The notes: generated from the letters alone by a model not told the origin. Positions 23,607 through 32,950 are shown, counted from the stretch's first letter. The stretch: DNA of 48,570 nucleotides from JAVBQU01 sp031548675 (GCA_031548675.1 JAVBQU010000119.1:1-48570); one strand, 5' to 3'. Translations and numbers: made by a program.

Positions 23607-25991
23607 TTATTTTAATTCTTGTTTTAAAATAATTTTTTTCTGAATAGTATTATCTATTTTTAATATATAAGTCCCTGTTGAGAAATTGCTTAAATCCAGT
23701 TCTACTTTTCTAGCATGATGTTTTTTATTATATACCTGTTCTCCGGAAGCATTATATATAGCAATGTTTCTATGGCTTATATTTTCAAATTCAAGATTTA
23801 TTTTTCCTGAAGTAGGATTGGGATATAATAAAAATTGTTCTTCTTCAGGTAATTGGGCAATACTTGAAAGTTTTTGTATCGTAACCTGAATTGTATCGCT
23901 TGTATTACAGCCATTTTCATTGGTAACAGCAACCCAAATTGTATGATTTCCTACACCTAGATTACTATCAACAAGAATGGTTTGTGTCGTTTCTCCTGTA
24001 CTCCATACATAGGATTTGTATCCGTTTCCTGCATCTAAAAGCAATTTTTGATCGGCTTTTATTGTGGTATCGCTGCCTAAATTGATATCTATTTTAGGAA
24101 ATACGGTAAGTGTTAATTGTATAATGCTGTCGCAACCACTTATGTTTTGCAAGGTATCGGAATATATTCCTGAATTTACCAGATTTCTATTTCTCCAACT
24201 ATAGGTTCCTCCATAACAAATGCTTGCTGTTTGTGATGCTAAATAAGCAGGATTTACTGTAAGCGTAAGTTCGATAACACTATCACAACCGTTTATACTT
24301 TGCAAAGTATCTTGATAAATACCTGCTTCAAATATTACTTTTTCTCCAAATATATAAGGTTTCCCTTCGCACGTAATCGCATTGATAATTTGCTTAGCTG
24401 GATGTGGTATAGTATTTAGGGTTAATTCAACAGTGCTATCTGCATCTAAGCTTGATTTAAAAACATGATAATATACTCCGGGTTCTGTTAAATTTTTATT
24501 TCCAAAGAAATAGAAATTTCCTTCGCAAATATTTTTAGTGATAGAATTATCAATAGAGAAATTTAATTGCGAATCCATCCAATTAACACGTTGTGATAAC
24601 CAATTTCTTAAATAAATAAGTTCTCCATTCCAAGATGTACTGATATGATAATTAGGCCATACGTAAGTACCTAGTATTTTCCATGCTTGAAAATTACGTG
24701 CTTGTGCTTCATCCAAAAGTGCTGCTAATGAATCTATTTTTGCTTCAATATTTTCGCTGGCAACATTGGTTTTCCGGTAATGCATCCATCTTAATCTTAG
24801 TTCTTTTTTGAAATCTTCATCTGCCAATAATTTTGCAAACCAAAAAGGTGGATTCTGAGGTTCTGCTGTACTATTAAGAGCCCAACTCCAACCGGTTGTT
24901 AAATATCCTCCATAATAATCAGCATTACCTAATGATATATTAAAATCCCAGATAGACATTTTAAAACGAGGGTCTTTACTATCAGGATATTTATAAATAG
25001 GCGTGCTCAATCGATAGCCATCTACATTGTGGGTAAGTTCTTGTGCCAGCATATAATCTATTACCGATTGAACATCTAAATATTTCCGGTAGCCTGTAAC
25101 AGAATCTTTATAATTAAAGCTCGCCATTACATCTTCAAATTCCCTGACTTTATTAATAATATAATTTTTTTGAGCGTCCATACCCGCAGTATAATCTTCT
25201 TGTTCGGGATATTTGAATTGATAGTAATGTTTTCTTGTTTGTCCTACATAAGAATAATTAGAATAAAATCCGGGTTCATTGTCACGATCAATTTCTAAAT
25301 GATAACCTCCGGTTAATCCATCGCCTGATGCTTTGGGTTTGGGCAGGTCTAGCCTGTTGCTGCCTCTTTTTACCCTTGCTGTCACTATGTACACACCTTG
25401 ATAAACACCATCTAATATCAATTCGCAAAATTTTCCGGTAGGAACATATTCTAAATATCCCCTCATTAAATCAAACGTGAGGACATCACGCATCAAACTT
25501 TTATCGCTATAGGGGGCTAGCAAAGCCCAATCGCTATCAGAACCCATGCCCAAAATACTAACTTCTTTTTTATTTCCTCCCACATCTTCGGTACGAACAG
25601 AAAAAGGTTTTTTGTTAGAATTATAGTAAGAAGAATTTCCCCTATATTTTATGCCAATTCTTCCTGCATAATTAATTATGGAAGTATCTGTAAGATTAGT
25701 AGATATGGTATCGGCTATGTTATTTCTGCTGCCATTGGTTCTGTAAATTATTTTCATATCGGCTTCTACTCTGGTATCTGCAGTTTTACTAGCCATAGGA
25801 GCTTTCATTGTAATTATTACTACTGGAAGATTGGATGATGAAAAGGGTACATTAGTATTAGGATGGGCTGGATAGAAAGGATCGGAGATACCGGAAGGAG
25901 CTTCTGCACGAGTAGTTTGTGCTTGTAAATTATTTGTAGAACAAAATAACAACGTCACTAACAACGAAAATAAACAGGTAATGGTTTTCAT
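23607..25991 (-). CDS. CotH kinase-domain protein with T9SS sorting domain
   Basis: 794 residues with a signal peptide ending near NLQAQ. About residues 80-470 form a CotH domain (R-I-G-I-K-Y-R-G-N-S-S, K-K-P-F-S-V-R, L-L-A-P-Y-S-D-K-S-L-M-R, I-W-D-F-N-I-S-L-G-N-A-D-Y). CotH proteins are secreted atypical kinases known from spore coats and fungi. Three repeats of about 60 residues follow: C-x-G-x-x-Y-x-[FW], G-[IV]-Y, then G-C-D-S-x-I-x-L-T-L-T-V in the last two. A PKD-like module comes next (Y-V-W-S-T-G-E-T-T-Q). The C-terminal type A domain is Y-P-N-P-T-S-G-K to K-K-I-I-L-K. Kinase activity has not been shown here. Confidence 0.85.
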   Translation of the reverse strand: MKTITCLFSLLVTLLFCSTNNLQAQTTRAEAPSGISDPFYPAHPNTNVPFSSSNLPVVIITMKAPMASKTADTRVEADMKIIYRTNGSRNNIADTISTNLTDTSIINYAGRIGIKYRGNSSYYNSNKKPFSVRTEDVGGNKKEVSILGMGSDSDWALLAPYSDKSLMRDVLTFDLMRGYLEYVPTGKFCELILDGVYQGVYIVTARVKRGSNRLDLPKPKASGDGLTGGYHLEIDRDNEPGFYSNYSYVGQTRKHYYQFKYPEQEDYTAGMDAQKNYIINKVREFEDVMASFNYKDSVTGYRKYLDVQSVIDYMLAQELTHNVDGYRLSTPIYKYPDSKDPRFKMSIWDFNISLGNADYYGGYLTTGWSWALNSTAEPQNPPFWFAKLLADEDFKKELRLRWMHYRKTNVASENIEAKIDSLAALLDEAQARNFQAWKILGTYVWPNYHISTSWNGELIYLRNWLSQRVNWMDSQLNFSIDNSITKNICEGNFYFFGNKNLTEPGVYYHVFKSSLDADSTVELTLNTIPHPAKQIINAITCEGKPYIFGEKVIFEAGIYQDTLQSINGCDSVIELTLTVNPAYLASQTASICYGGTYSWRNRNLVNSGIYSDTLQNISGCDSIIQLTLTVFPKIDINLGSDTTIKADQKLLLDAGNGYKSYVWSTGETTQTILVDSNLGVGNHTIWVAVTNENGCNTSDTIQVTIQKLSSIAQLPEEEQFLLYPNPTSGKINLEFENISHRNIAIYNASGEQVYNKKHHARKVELDLSNFSTGTYILKIDNTIQKKIILKQELK

Positions 25992-26122
25992 AGGCTAAAA
26001 TTTTGGTTAACAAACAAAAATTATCTCTGAGCAATATAAAGAATCGCGAAAGGAATTACATATTTTAGGATACTACCATTTTAATACGAGAAAACTTAAA
26101 ATTAAGTATTTTATACACTTTG

Positions 26123-26153
26123 CAAATATACGGTTTTATCTTGCAATTACAAA
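26123..26153 (-). promoter_or_regulatory. Promoter of the CotH-type gene
   Basis: On the minus strand, TTTG (26150-26153), a 19-base spacer and TATATTTG (26123-26130) match the consensus exactly. The leader would be about 125 bases. Confidence 0.65.
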
Positions 26154-26201
26154 TCTAATATCTTGTTGTTAATTTACATAAGGAGGTGTTTAGAAAGTTG
26201 A

Positions 26202-26276
26202 TTTTACCCCTAAATTCCCTAAAGGGAACTTTTAAGTGTATATAAACAGAACTTACCTTTAGGGATTGTGGTAAAA
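26202..26276. repeat. Imperfect inverted repeat, dispersed-element type
   Basis: The left arm (TTTTACC...TCCCTAAAGG, about 26202-26225) pairs with the right arm (CCTTTAGGGA...GGTAAAA, about 26256-26276), with a few unpaired bases. The motif CCCTAAAGGG is itself nearly palindromic. Sequences of the CCCCTAAATTCCCTAAAGGG kind recur between genes in Bacteroidetes genomes, as far as I recall. Confidence 0.5.
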
Positions 26277-26327
26277 AGTAATGATTAAAAAATTTTAGAC
26301 AATCCTTATGAATACTTACAACAAAAA

Positions 26328-26358
26328 ATCCCGAAAACTTTTACCTAGCTTTCGGGAT
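26328..26358 (-). terminator. Terminator of the 2-oxoacid oxidoreductase operon
   Basis: ATCCCGAAA (26328-26336) pairs with TTTCGGGAT (26350-26358). On the minus strand a run of six T follows the stem. It lies 30 bases beyond the gamma-subunit stop. Confidence 0.85.
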
Positions 26359-26387
26359 CAATATATATGAGAAAAATACCAAAATTG

Positions 26388-26939
26388 CTATAGCGTATGT
26401 ACGGCTTCTATAATTCCTTTGCCTACTTCTACTGCCTTTTCGTTGTCAGGAATCATATTATGATGGCGTTCGGGAAGTGATTTTTCTAAACCCTTACGGA
26501 TAAATTCCGGTGCAACGATAGGTTTAATTTTTAAGAAACCTCCTAATACAACCATATTGAAAGTTTTTGCCATACCCATTTCGGCAGCTTTTTCGGTAGC
26601 TGCAATTTTGTAGATATTTACATCTTTACGGCTAGGATGGCGGGTAATGCCGTTCGGGTCGTAAATTAATACGCCGCCGGGCTTTACGCTTGCTTCAAAT
26701 TTATCTAATGATTGTTGATTAAGGATAATTGCTGTATCGAATTGGCTGATAATAGGCGAACTGATGCGTTCGTCGCTGATGATTACCGAAACATTGGCTG
26801 TTCCTCCACGCATTTCGGGACCATAAGACGGCATCCAGCTTACTTCTTTGTCTTGCATAACGCCGGAATAAGCCAATATTTTACCCATTGATAAAACACC
26901 TTGTCCGCCAAAGCCTGCTATGATTATTTCTTCTGTCAT
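26388..26939 (-). CDS. 2-oxoacid:ferredoxin oxidoreductase, gamma subunit
   Basis: 183 residues. Pyruvate/ketoisovalerate oxidoreductase catalytic (gamma) domain: I-I-I-A-G-F-G-G-Q-G-V at the N-terminus, S-Y-G-P-E-M-R-G-G-T-A-N-V and a C-terminal helical part. It works with the alpha, beta and ferredoxin subunits encoded just upstream to oxidise a 2-oxoacid to acyl-CoA and CO2 and reduce ferredoxin. Last gene of a four-gene operon, 11 bases after the beta gene and followed by a terminator. Confidence 0.92.
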   Translation of the reverse strand: MTEEIIIAGFGGQGVLSMGKILAYSGVMQDKEVSWMPSYGPEMRGGTANVSVIISDERISSPIISQFDTAIILNQQSLDKFEASVKPGGVLIYDPNGITRHPSRKDVNIYKIAATEKAAEMGMAKTFNMVVLGGFLKIKPIVAPEFIRKGLEKSLPERHHNMIPDNEKAVEVGKGIIEAVHTL

Positions 26940-26950
26940 GGTTTTAAAAT

Positions 26951-27730
26951 TTATTTTTTTACTAATTCGCCATTTATTTTAATATCGCCGATAGGATAGA
27001 ATGGGAACATATTTTCTACCATCCATTCGTTTGCTTTTACAGGCTGCATTTTCCACCCTGAGTTACAGTTCGAAACTATTTCTACAAACGATAATCCTTT
27101 TTTCAATTTTTGGTTTTCAAAAGCTTGACGAATCGCTTTTTTGGCGGCACGTACAGCACGAGGTGTATGTACCGATTGACGTGTAACCATATATGTGCCG
27201 GGCAGTTGTGCTACTAATTCGGTTATTTTTAAGGGTTCTCCCATCGTTTCGGTATCGCGGCCGAAAGGACAAGTAGAGGCTTTCATTCCGGGTAAAGTTG
27301 TCGGAGCCATTTGTCCGCCGGTCATACCATAGATACCATTATTGATAAAAATTATCGTAATGTTTTCGCCACGGTTGCAAGCATGTATGGTTTCGGCAGT
27401 ACCAATAGCAGCCAAATCGCCATCTCCTTGATAGGTAAATACAAAATGATCAGGATGCAAGCGTTTGATAGCGGTTGCAATGGCAGGAGCACGTCCGTGG
27501 GCAGCACCTTGGCAGTCAACGTCAAAATAATCGTAAGCCAATACGGAACATCCTACGGGAGCAACTCCGATAGTGGTTTCCTGAATACCCATTTCATCTA
27601 TTACTTCTGCAATCAAACGATGCGTGGTGCCGTGTCCGCATCCGGGACAGTAATGCAGGGTTGCATTGGTAAGCACACTGGTTTTTTTATAAACCAGATT
27701 TTCGGGTTTTATTATATCTGTATGTGTCAT
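26951..27730 (-). CDS. 2-oxoacid:ferredoxin oxidoreductase, beta subunit (thiamine-pyrophosphate binding)
   Basis: 259 residues. H-Y-C-P-G-C-G-H-G near the N-terminus and the TPP-binding motif G-D-G-D-L-A-A-I-G...N-N-G-I-Y-G-M-T-G-G-Q identify the beta subunit that holds thiamine pyrophosphate. The alpha subunit resembles VorB and KorA, so the complex acts on 2-oxoglutarate or on branched-chain 2-oxoacids; sequence alone does not settle which. Only 4 bases separate it from the alpha gene. Confidence 0.93.
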   Translation of the reverse strand: MTHTDIIKPENLVYKKTSVLTNATLHYCPGCGHGTTHRLIAEVIDEMGIQETTIGVAPVGCSVLAYDYFDVDCQGAAHGRAPAIATAIKRLHPDHFVFTYQGDGDLAAIGTAETIHACNRGENITIIFINNGIYGMTGGQMAPTTLPGMKASTCPFGRDTETMGEPLKITELVAQLPGTYMVTRQSVHTPRAVRAAKKAIRQAFENQKLKKGLSFVEIVSNCNSGWKMQPVKANEWMVENMFPFYPIGDIKINGELVKK

Positions 27731-27734
27731 GGTA

Positions 27735-28820
27735 TTATCCTTTAATAATTTGGTTTTCTAATGCTTCTAATACTTCATGCGGTGTAGGAATAATTCCTCC
27801 GAAACGACCGAAATGTTCTACTTTGGTTTTAAATTCAGAAGCCAAACGTACATCTTCTACCATTTGTCCGGCACTCATTTCTACAGATAAAATACCTTTT
27901 ACGCGAGAAGCATAGGCTTTGATTTGTTTAGTCGGGAAAGGATATAAAGTAATAGGGCGTAATAAGCCTACTTTAATTCCTTTGGCACGACCTAATTCAA
28001 TTGCTTTTTGACAAATACGTGCACTTGAACCATAAGCCACGAATATATATTCTGCATCATCGCAGCTTATTTCTTCGTAACGTACTTCGTTTTCTTCCAT
28101 TGCACGGTATTTAGCTTGAAGTTTATGGTTATGTTTTTCTTGTTTTAATGAATCTAATTCTAAAGAGGTAATGATGTTATGACCTCTGTCTTTAGGTTTT
28201 CCAAAAGTAGCCCAAGGAGACATTTTGGCTATTTCTTCGGCAGTCCATCTAGGAACATAATCGCTAACATATAATTTTTCCATAACTTGTCCGATAGCTC
28301 CATCTGAAAGTATCATAACCGGATTACGGTATTTGAAAGCTATATCCCAAGCCAAGAAAACAAAATCATACATTTCCTGTACAGAAGCGGGAGCTAAGGT
28401 AAATAATTTATAGTCGCCGTGTCCGCCGCCTTTTACAGTTTGGAAGTAATCGGCTTGTGAAGGCTGGATAGTTCCTAAACCGGGACCTCCGCGTACTACG
28501 TTTACAACCAAACAAGGAAGTTCTGCTCCTGCCAAGTAGGTCATACCTTCTTGCATCAAACTTACTCCGGGAGAAGATGATGAAGTCATAGATTTTTTAC
28601 CGCAACCTGCTGCTCCATAAACCATATTGATAGATGCTGTTTCACTTTCTGCTTGTAAAACAACCATGCCTGTGTTTTCCCATGGCTTTTCAGCCATCAA
28701 ATATTCCATAACTTCGGATTGCGGGGTAATCGGATATCCAAAATAGCCGTCACAACCCGAGCGAATCGCTGCTTCTGCAATCGCTTCGTTACCTTTCATT
28801 AATCTTAGTTCTTTTGCCAT
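27735..28820 (-). CDS. vorB: 2-oxoacid:ferredoxin oxidoreductase, alpha subunit (VorB-type)
   Basis: 361 residues. Pyrimidine-binding and transketolase-C domains: G-Y-P-I-T-P-Q-S-E-V-M-E-Y, the E-S-E-T-A-S-I-N-M-V region, S-S-S-S-P-G-V-S-L-M-Q-E-G and R-G-G-P-G-L-G-T-I-Q-P-S-Q-A-D-Y. This is what automatic annotation calls 3-methyl-2-oxobutanoate dehydrogenase subunit VorB. The same group includes 2-oxoglutarate oxidoreductase KorA. Such enzymes are oxygen-sensitive, which points to an anaerobic or microaerobic host. It lies 13 bases after the ferredoxin gene. Confidence 0.93.
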   Translation of the reverse strand: MAKELRLMKGNEAIAEAAIRSGCDGYFGYPITPQSEVMEYLMAEKPWENTGMVVLQAESETASINMVYGAAGCGKKSMTSSSSPGVSLMQEGMTYLAGAELPCLVVNVVRGGPGLGTIQPSQADYFQTVKGGGHGDYKLFTLAPASVQEMYDFVFLAWDIAFKYRNPVMILSDGAIGQVMEKLYVSDYVPRWTAEEIAKMSPWATFGKPKDRGHNIITSLELDSLKQEKHNHKLQAKYRAMEENEVRYEEISCDDAEYIFVAYGSSARICQKAIELGRAKGIKVGLLRPITLYPFPTKQIKAYASRVKGILSVEMSAGQMVEDVRLASEFKTKVEHFGRFGGIIPTPHEVLEALENQIIKG

Positions 28821-28833
28821 CTTTTTATAAGAT

Positions 28834-29064
28834 TTATACAGTTTCTAATTTTGCTTTATAGACGGTAATTGCTGCATCGGGACATACGATTGCACAGTTT
28901 GCACAGCCGATACATTCGTCATTTGTTTGCTCGGAATAGTTATATCCCTTGCTGTTTACATTTTTTGATAGGTTCAACACCGAGTTGGGACATGCAGGAA
29001 CGCATACGCCGCAACCTTTGCAAACCTCTTTATCGATCACTACTTCTCCAACGATTTTTGCCAT
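28834..29064 (-). CDS. Ferredoxin-like delta subunit, two [4Fe-4S] clusters
   Basis: 76 residues with two classical cluster motifs, C-K-G-C-G-V-C-V-P-A-C-P and C-I-G-C-A-N-C-A-I-V-C-P. It carries electrons from the oxidoreductase to ferredoxin. First gene of the operon (ferredoxin, alpha, beta, gamma), the usual order in Bacteroidales. A weak -7-like box (TAACTTCG, 29101-29108 on the minus strand) lies upstream, but no good -33 element. Confidence 0.92.
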   Translation of the reverse strand: MAKIVGEVVIDKEVCKGCGVCVPACPNSVLNLSKNVNSKGYNYSEQTNDECIGCANCAIVCPDAAITVYKAKLETV

Positions 29065-29362
29065 ATTCTATGTGTTTATTTAAGTTAGAATTTAATTTTA
29101 CGAAGTTACGCACTTTTTAATAATCAGCATAATTTTTAGCGTTAAATTAATCAATATGCTGATGAAAGCCTCCCTTTAAATAGCTATTGTTTTTATCTAT
29201 TTTCTTATTGATTTTCTAAATACAATCCCTAAAATAAGGGATGCAGCAAGAAGTTTCTTAATGATTAGCTCTCCCTCCTACCCTCTCCCCACAAGTAGAG
29301 TAAAAGTTTTTACGGAAGTACTTTTTTTATTATTTCCTGTTATTCGTCACTAAAAAGATTCT
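29065..29362. other. Intergenic stretch without a gene
   Basis: About 298 bases. It holds a small ATCCCT/AGGGAT hairpin (29225-29242) and a CT-rich segment (29267-29291, CTCTCCCTCCTACCCTCTCC...) resembling dispersed palindromic DNA of this phylum. No coding frame is supported. Confidence 0.4.
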
Positions 29363-30352
29363 CTAATATATTCTTTCAAATTTATCTTTGCCTGTTTTTT
29401 TAAAACTTTCTAAAGCGGGTAAGCCTGAATCTTTTCTTCTATTGTTAATAGCTTGTTTTTCTTCTTCTGTTATGGTTAATGGTAATTCTTTATACCAATA
29501 ATAGACAGGGGCTTGACCAAAATTAACCGCTACTGCATCTACTAAAGCGGCATAATCTTCGGGACGATATGATCCTGCTCTCATAGCATTATTAAGCATC
29601 TCCAAATAATTATCTGCAATATTTTTTACGGAATCTATTTCCTTTCTACGTTCACGTTCGAAATCTATTTTGTCGTCCGAATCGAATTTAGCTGTATCTT
29701 TGGTAACAGGAGGCATGTTTATGGCTGTAATATTACGATAAAATATATCGGAAGCTTTTGCATAATATTCTCCTCCTACTGTAACTTCTGAAGGAAATCC
29801 GCGAGTATTCAAATTATCGAGCAAACACGCAAGAACCAAACTATCCGAATAATAAACCCCCTTTACTTCACGCGATTTTCTTCCTGATTTTAAAATATTG
29901 TGTTCTATGTTATATAAGCTGTCTATAATCATTCTATATCCTCTATCAATATTTGTGAGATAGGCATCATGCAGATCGGCATAAATATCCATTACTTGGA
30001 GATAGGGTTCACTTTGTGTAAAATCCTGTACTCTTTTTATTTTTATATTTTTCAAATAAGTTGAGTCTAAGCCCTGACTTAGAAGATTTTTATAACATTC
30101 TCCGGCAAAGTTATAATCCATAAGCATCAAGGCTTGCTGCATGGCTTCCATGTTTACATCGTAATGCACAAAGCGTACTTGGCTGAACGCTTGTTTGTAT
30201 TGTTTTAATGCATCATCAAATTTCTTGTCATACCGCAATTTCCGAGCTTCATTTACTGCTTGATAATAGGCTATATAATTATAGTGCTTTTTTTGAGAAA
30301 AACCCGATAAAGAACATATGAACAAAATAGTATATAGAATAAGTTTCTTCAT
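29363..30352 (-). CDS. Secreted protein of unknown function, possible TPR-like start
   Basis: 329 residues. Signal peptide MKKLILYTILFICSLSGFSQ. Residues 25-100 are helical and look like one or two TPR-type repeats (Y-D-K-K-F-D-D-A-L-K-Q-Y-K-Q-A-F, then D-Y-N-F-A-G-E-C-Y-K-N-L-L). The rest is helical and charged, with no catalytic motif that I recognise. No sorting domain or lipobox, so it is probably periplasmic. It follows the beta-barrel gene at 30506-31315 on the same strand after about 150 bases. Confidence 0.6.
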   Translation of the reverse strand: MKKLILYTILFICSLSGFSQKKHYNYIAYYQAVNEARKLRYDKKFDDALKQYKQAFSQVRFVHYDVNMEAMQQALMLMDYNFAGECYKNLLSQGLDSTYLKNIKIKRVQDFTQSEPYLQVMDIYADLHDAYLTNIDRGYRMIIDSLYNIEHNILKSGRKSREVKGVYYSDSLVLACLLDNLNTRGFPSEVTVGGEYYAKASDIFYRNITAINMPPVTKDTAKFDSDDKIDFERERRKEIDSVKNIADNYLEMLNNAMRAGSYRPEDYAALVDAVAVNFGQAPVYYWYKELPLTITEEEKQAINNRRKDSGLPALESFKKTGKDKFERIY

Positions 30353-30505
30353 AATTATTATCGTTTATCAGACCTGTTTTTATAATCAATAGTTGTATAA
30401 TTTTCTTATATTCAATGTAGTATTTACATTTTTTAATTATCAACAGTGATTTAGGATTCTCTTTTATAAAGTTACATGCTTTTAAAGCACAAACTGCTTG
30501 GATAT

Positions 30506-31315
30506 TTATAAACGAAAAGCGTAGCCAAGCATTACACTTCCGGCGCCAATTGTATTTTCTCCGTTTTTAGAATCTTTCTGCAATTTAATAAAGCCATAAT
30601 TACCTCCTCCTTCCAAAAAAATACTATGCCGTCCGAATTTATACGCAATCCCAACATTTGCTTCAATTCCGGCATTCACGGTATTCATATCTGATTTTAT
30701 ATCCGACTCCGAATCAAAAGATTTTTCGCCAACCCGAAACGGAATGCCCGATTGGGCTAAAATATCATCAATCGATGTGATGTTTCCATGGTAATTCAGA
30801 TAAATTTCGCTATTTCCACTCGTAATTTGTTCGGCTTTCATTAAAAATGAAACAAAAGGACCTGCGGAAATATAAACACGGAATGACTTCCCAAAATTAT
30901 ATCCAAATTTTGCCAAAACAGGAATCATCAGATAATCGAATTTGGTTTTGCTGTTAAAATCGGCATATACATATTCATCATCAGAAAATAATTGCAAAAT
31001 TGCGGGGGAAACATTGGGAGGCATATTTTGAGCAATCATACGTGCAGGAATAGGCTGCATGCCGTCGCGTTTACCGCCTTGCCCTGAATATTCAACTGCC
31101 GGCTGCAACGAAAACCACGAATTGAATTTAAACTCAGCAAACACAGAGGCTCCTCCGGCTAATCGCGAAGCATAGCCTTTACTCATAAGATTATCGCCTG
31201 CAGCCTTAATTTTAGGAATACTAAGCCCTGCTCTTGCTCCGATTGAGGTTTCTATTTGGGCATTTACAGAGCATGTTAAAATGCAGAAAATGCAAAGGAA
31301 TTGTAAGATTTTCAT
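30506..31315 (-). CDS. Outer-membrane beta-barrel protein (PorT/OMP_b-brl type)
   Basis: 269 residues with a signal peptide ending near SVNAQ. The start of the mature protein (I-G-A-R-A-G-L-S-I-P-K) and the strands S-W-F-S-L-Q-P-A-V-E-Y-S-G-Q-G-G, Y-L-M-I-P-V-L-A-K-F-G-Y and V-Y-I-S-A-G-P-F-V-S-F-L are the signature of small Bacteroidetes barrels. It ends G-S-V-M-L-G-Y-A-F-R-L, typical of a barrel terminus. Role unknown. Confidence 0.75.
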   Translation of the reverse strand: MKILQFLCIFCILTCSVNAQIETSIGARAGLSIPKIKAAGDNLMSKGYASRLAGGASVFAEFKFNSWFSLQPAVEYSGQGGKRDGMQPIPARMIAQNMPPNVSPAILQLFSDDEYVYADFNSKTKFDYLMIPVLAKFGYNFGKSFRVYISAGPFVSFLMKAEQITSGNSEIYLNYHGNITSIDDILAQSGIPFRVGEKSFDSESDIKSDMNTVNAGIEANVGIAYKFGRHSIFLEGGGNYGFIKLQKDSKNGENTIGAGSVMLGYAFRL

Positions 31316-31659
31316 AATAAAATAGTTTTAATTCGTATTATGAACAAAGGAATAAATGGATAGAAAAATATTTCTTTGAGGATAAAGGTATACAAAAATA
31401 GGTATTTTTTGATTAATATCCAAATCGATCTGGGTATGATTTTCTGATAAATTTCCCTTCCTTTTTCTCTTGCTTTATTCCGAAATATGAAAGGTTCCAT
31501 AATACTTTTGGCTTTTAGACATCTACTATTGATGAATTTATAGATAAATCCATTTTTTTCTAATCCGGTTCTAATCTTAGCTTAACAAAAATCTAATTTT
31601 AATCCAAGAATCTGCTAATATTCCTTATCTATTTTTGCACTTTCATTTTACCCTTTTAT
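31316..31659. other. Intergenic region between divergent genes
   Basis: About 344 bases, AT-rich. TAnnTTTG boxes on the plus strand occur at 31503-31510 and 31630-31637, but neither has a TTTG at the right distance upstream. I see no convincing gene. Confidence 0.4.
31630..31637 (+). promoter_or_regulatory. Candidate -7 box for the efflux genes
   Basis: TATTTTTG fits TAnnTTTG and lies 22 bases before the ATG at 31660, a typical distance. No TTTG stands 19-21 bases upstream. Activation by the linked response regulator could compensate, but that is inference. Confidence 0.35.
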
Positions 31660-32943
31660 ATGCAAAAGTATATTTTTCTACTGTTCATAGTAGCGGGCTT
31701 CGGCTGTTCAATTTCAAGAGCTCAAGAAAATTCCATTATTACATTGAGTCCTGAACAAGCTGAAGCCATTTTTCTGAAAAACAACCTACAGCTTATTGCC
31801 GAGCGGATGAATGTGGATATGGCAGACGCTGCTATTACACAGGCTCGCTTGTGGGATAATCCGAATTTATCCATTGGTCAAATAGGTTTTCCACCCAAAT
31901 CGGAAGGCGAACTTATTCCTCCTTTGTTCGGGAATTTTGGGAAAAATATGGAGTTTGGCGTAGAATTAAGCCAAATGATTAAAATTGCGGGACAACGTGG
32001 AAAACTGATAGAGCGGGAGAAAGCTTCTAAAGAAATAAGTCTTCAGGATTTCGAAATTGTTCTATGCGGGCTCAAACTCGAATTGCGGCAATCTTTAAGT
32101 GAAATCTGTTATTTACAAGCTTATATAAAAACACTTAAAGACCAACAAATAACACTGGAGCAACTTATTACAGCTTATCAAAAGCAAGTACAAGAGCGTA
32201 GTATCGCCAAAAGTGAATTGCTGCGCCTTCAGTCATCTGTATTGGATCTGGAAAATGAACTCAATCAAACACAGGTAGATTTGAATAATCACCAGAAAAA
32301 ACTTAAAATCTTACTGAATGCCGACCCATTATCTCAAATAATTATTGACGACCAAAGTAAAGAAATTAAAAAGCCTGAGAATATTCTGTTAACCAATTTA
32401 TTGAATTTAGCTGTTGAATCCCGCCCTGATGTAAAGAAATCGGAATTACAGACTCAATACTACGACAAATCGCTTAGATATGAAAAATCATTGCGTGTTC
32501 CTGATTTAAGCATTAATGCTGGCTACGACAGGGGTGGCAATGCTTGGAATAATTTTTTTGGTTTCGGCATCGGGATAGATTTACCGTTCTTTAACCGCAA
32601 TCAGGGAAATATAAAAGCTGCCCAAATTGCCAAAGATCAAAGCCAATATCTTTTTCAAGACCAACAAAATGTTACCCGGCAAGAGGTTACAAATGCTTAC
32701 AACAATTATATTACAGCTTACAATTTCTATAAAAAAATAAATGATAACAGCTTGCTTAAAGAGCTTGATAGTATGTTAGAAATTTATACTAAAAACTTAT
32801 TGAATCGAAATATCAGCATGCTTGAGTATATAGATTTTATGAATGCTTACAAAACCAGCAAACAAACTGTACTTACAGCTAAAGAGAATCTGAATTTACA
32901 GTTCGAAGAATTACAATATAGTGTAGGAACTGAAATTAAATAA
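31660..32943 (+). CDS. TolC-family outer-membrane efflux protein (CusC/CzcC-like)
   Basis: 427 residues. Signal peptide with cleavage near ISRAQ. Two OEP-type halves with long coiled-coil helices: Q-L-I-A-E-R-M-N-V-D-M-A-D-A-A-I-T-Q-A then L-W-D-N-P-N-L, and R-P-D-V-K-K-S-E-L-Q with N-A-G-Y-D-R-G-G. L-W-D-N-P-N-L-S is a hallmark of the metal-efflux CzcC/CusC group. Trimers would form the outer-membrane channel for the pump encoded downstream. The gene is separated from the fusion-protein gene by 341 bases of palindrome-rich DNA. Confidence 0.9.
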   Translation: MQKYIFLLFIVAGFGCSISRAQENSIITLSPEQAEAIFLKNNLQLIAERMNVDMADAAITQARLWDNPNLSIGQIGFPPKSEGELIPPLFGNFGKNMEFGVELSQMIKIAGQRGKLIEREKASKEISLQDFEIVLCGLKLELRQSLSEICYLQAYIKTLKDQQITLEQLITAYQKQVQERSIAKSELLRLQSSVLDLENELNQTQVDLNNHQKKLKILLNADPLSQIIIDDQSKEIKKPENILLTNLLNLAVESRPDVKKSELQTQYYDKSLRYEKSLRVPDLSINAGYDRGGNAWNNFFGFGIGIDLPFFNRNQGNIKAAQIAKDQSQYLFQDQQNVTRQEVTNAYNNYITAYNFYKKINDNSLLKELDSMLEIYTKNLLNRNISMLEYIDFMNAYKTSKQTVLTAKENLNLQFEELQYSVGTEIK

Positions 32944-32950
32944 TATTTTT

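Larger units (their letters stand above)
25992..26387. other. Intergenic region between the CotH-type gene and the oxidoreductase operon
   Basis: About 396 bases. It holds a promoter for the CotH-type gene, a dispersed-type inverted repeat (26202-26276) and the terminator of the oxidoreductase operon, each listed separately. I see no gene in it. Confidence 0.6.

Noticed and set aside
31312..31500. 62-residue minus-strand frame before the beta-barrel gene
   Set aside because: Basic and hydrophobic translation of AT-rich intergenic DNA, with no recognisable domain or start context. It is most likely chance.
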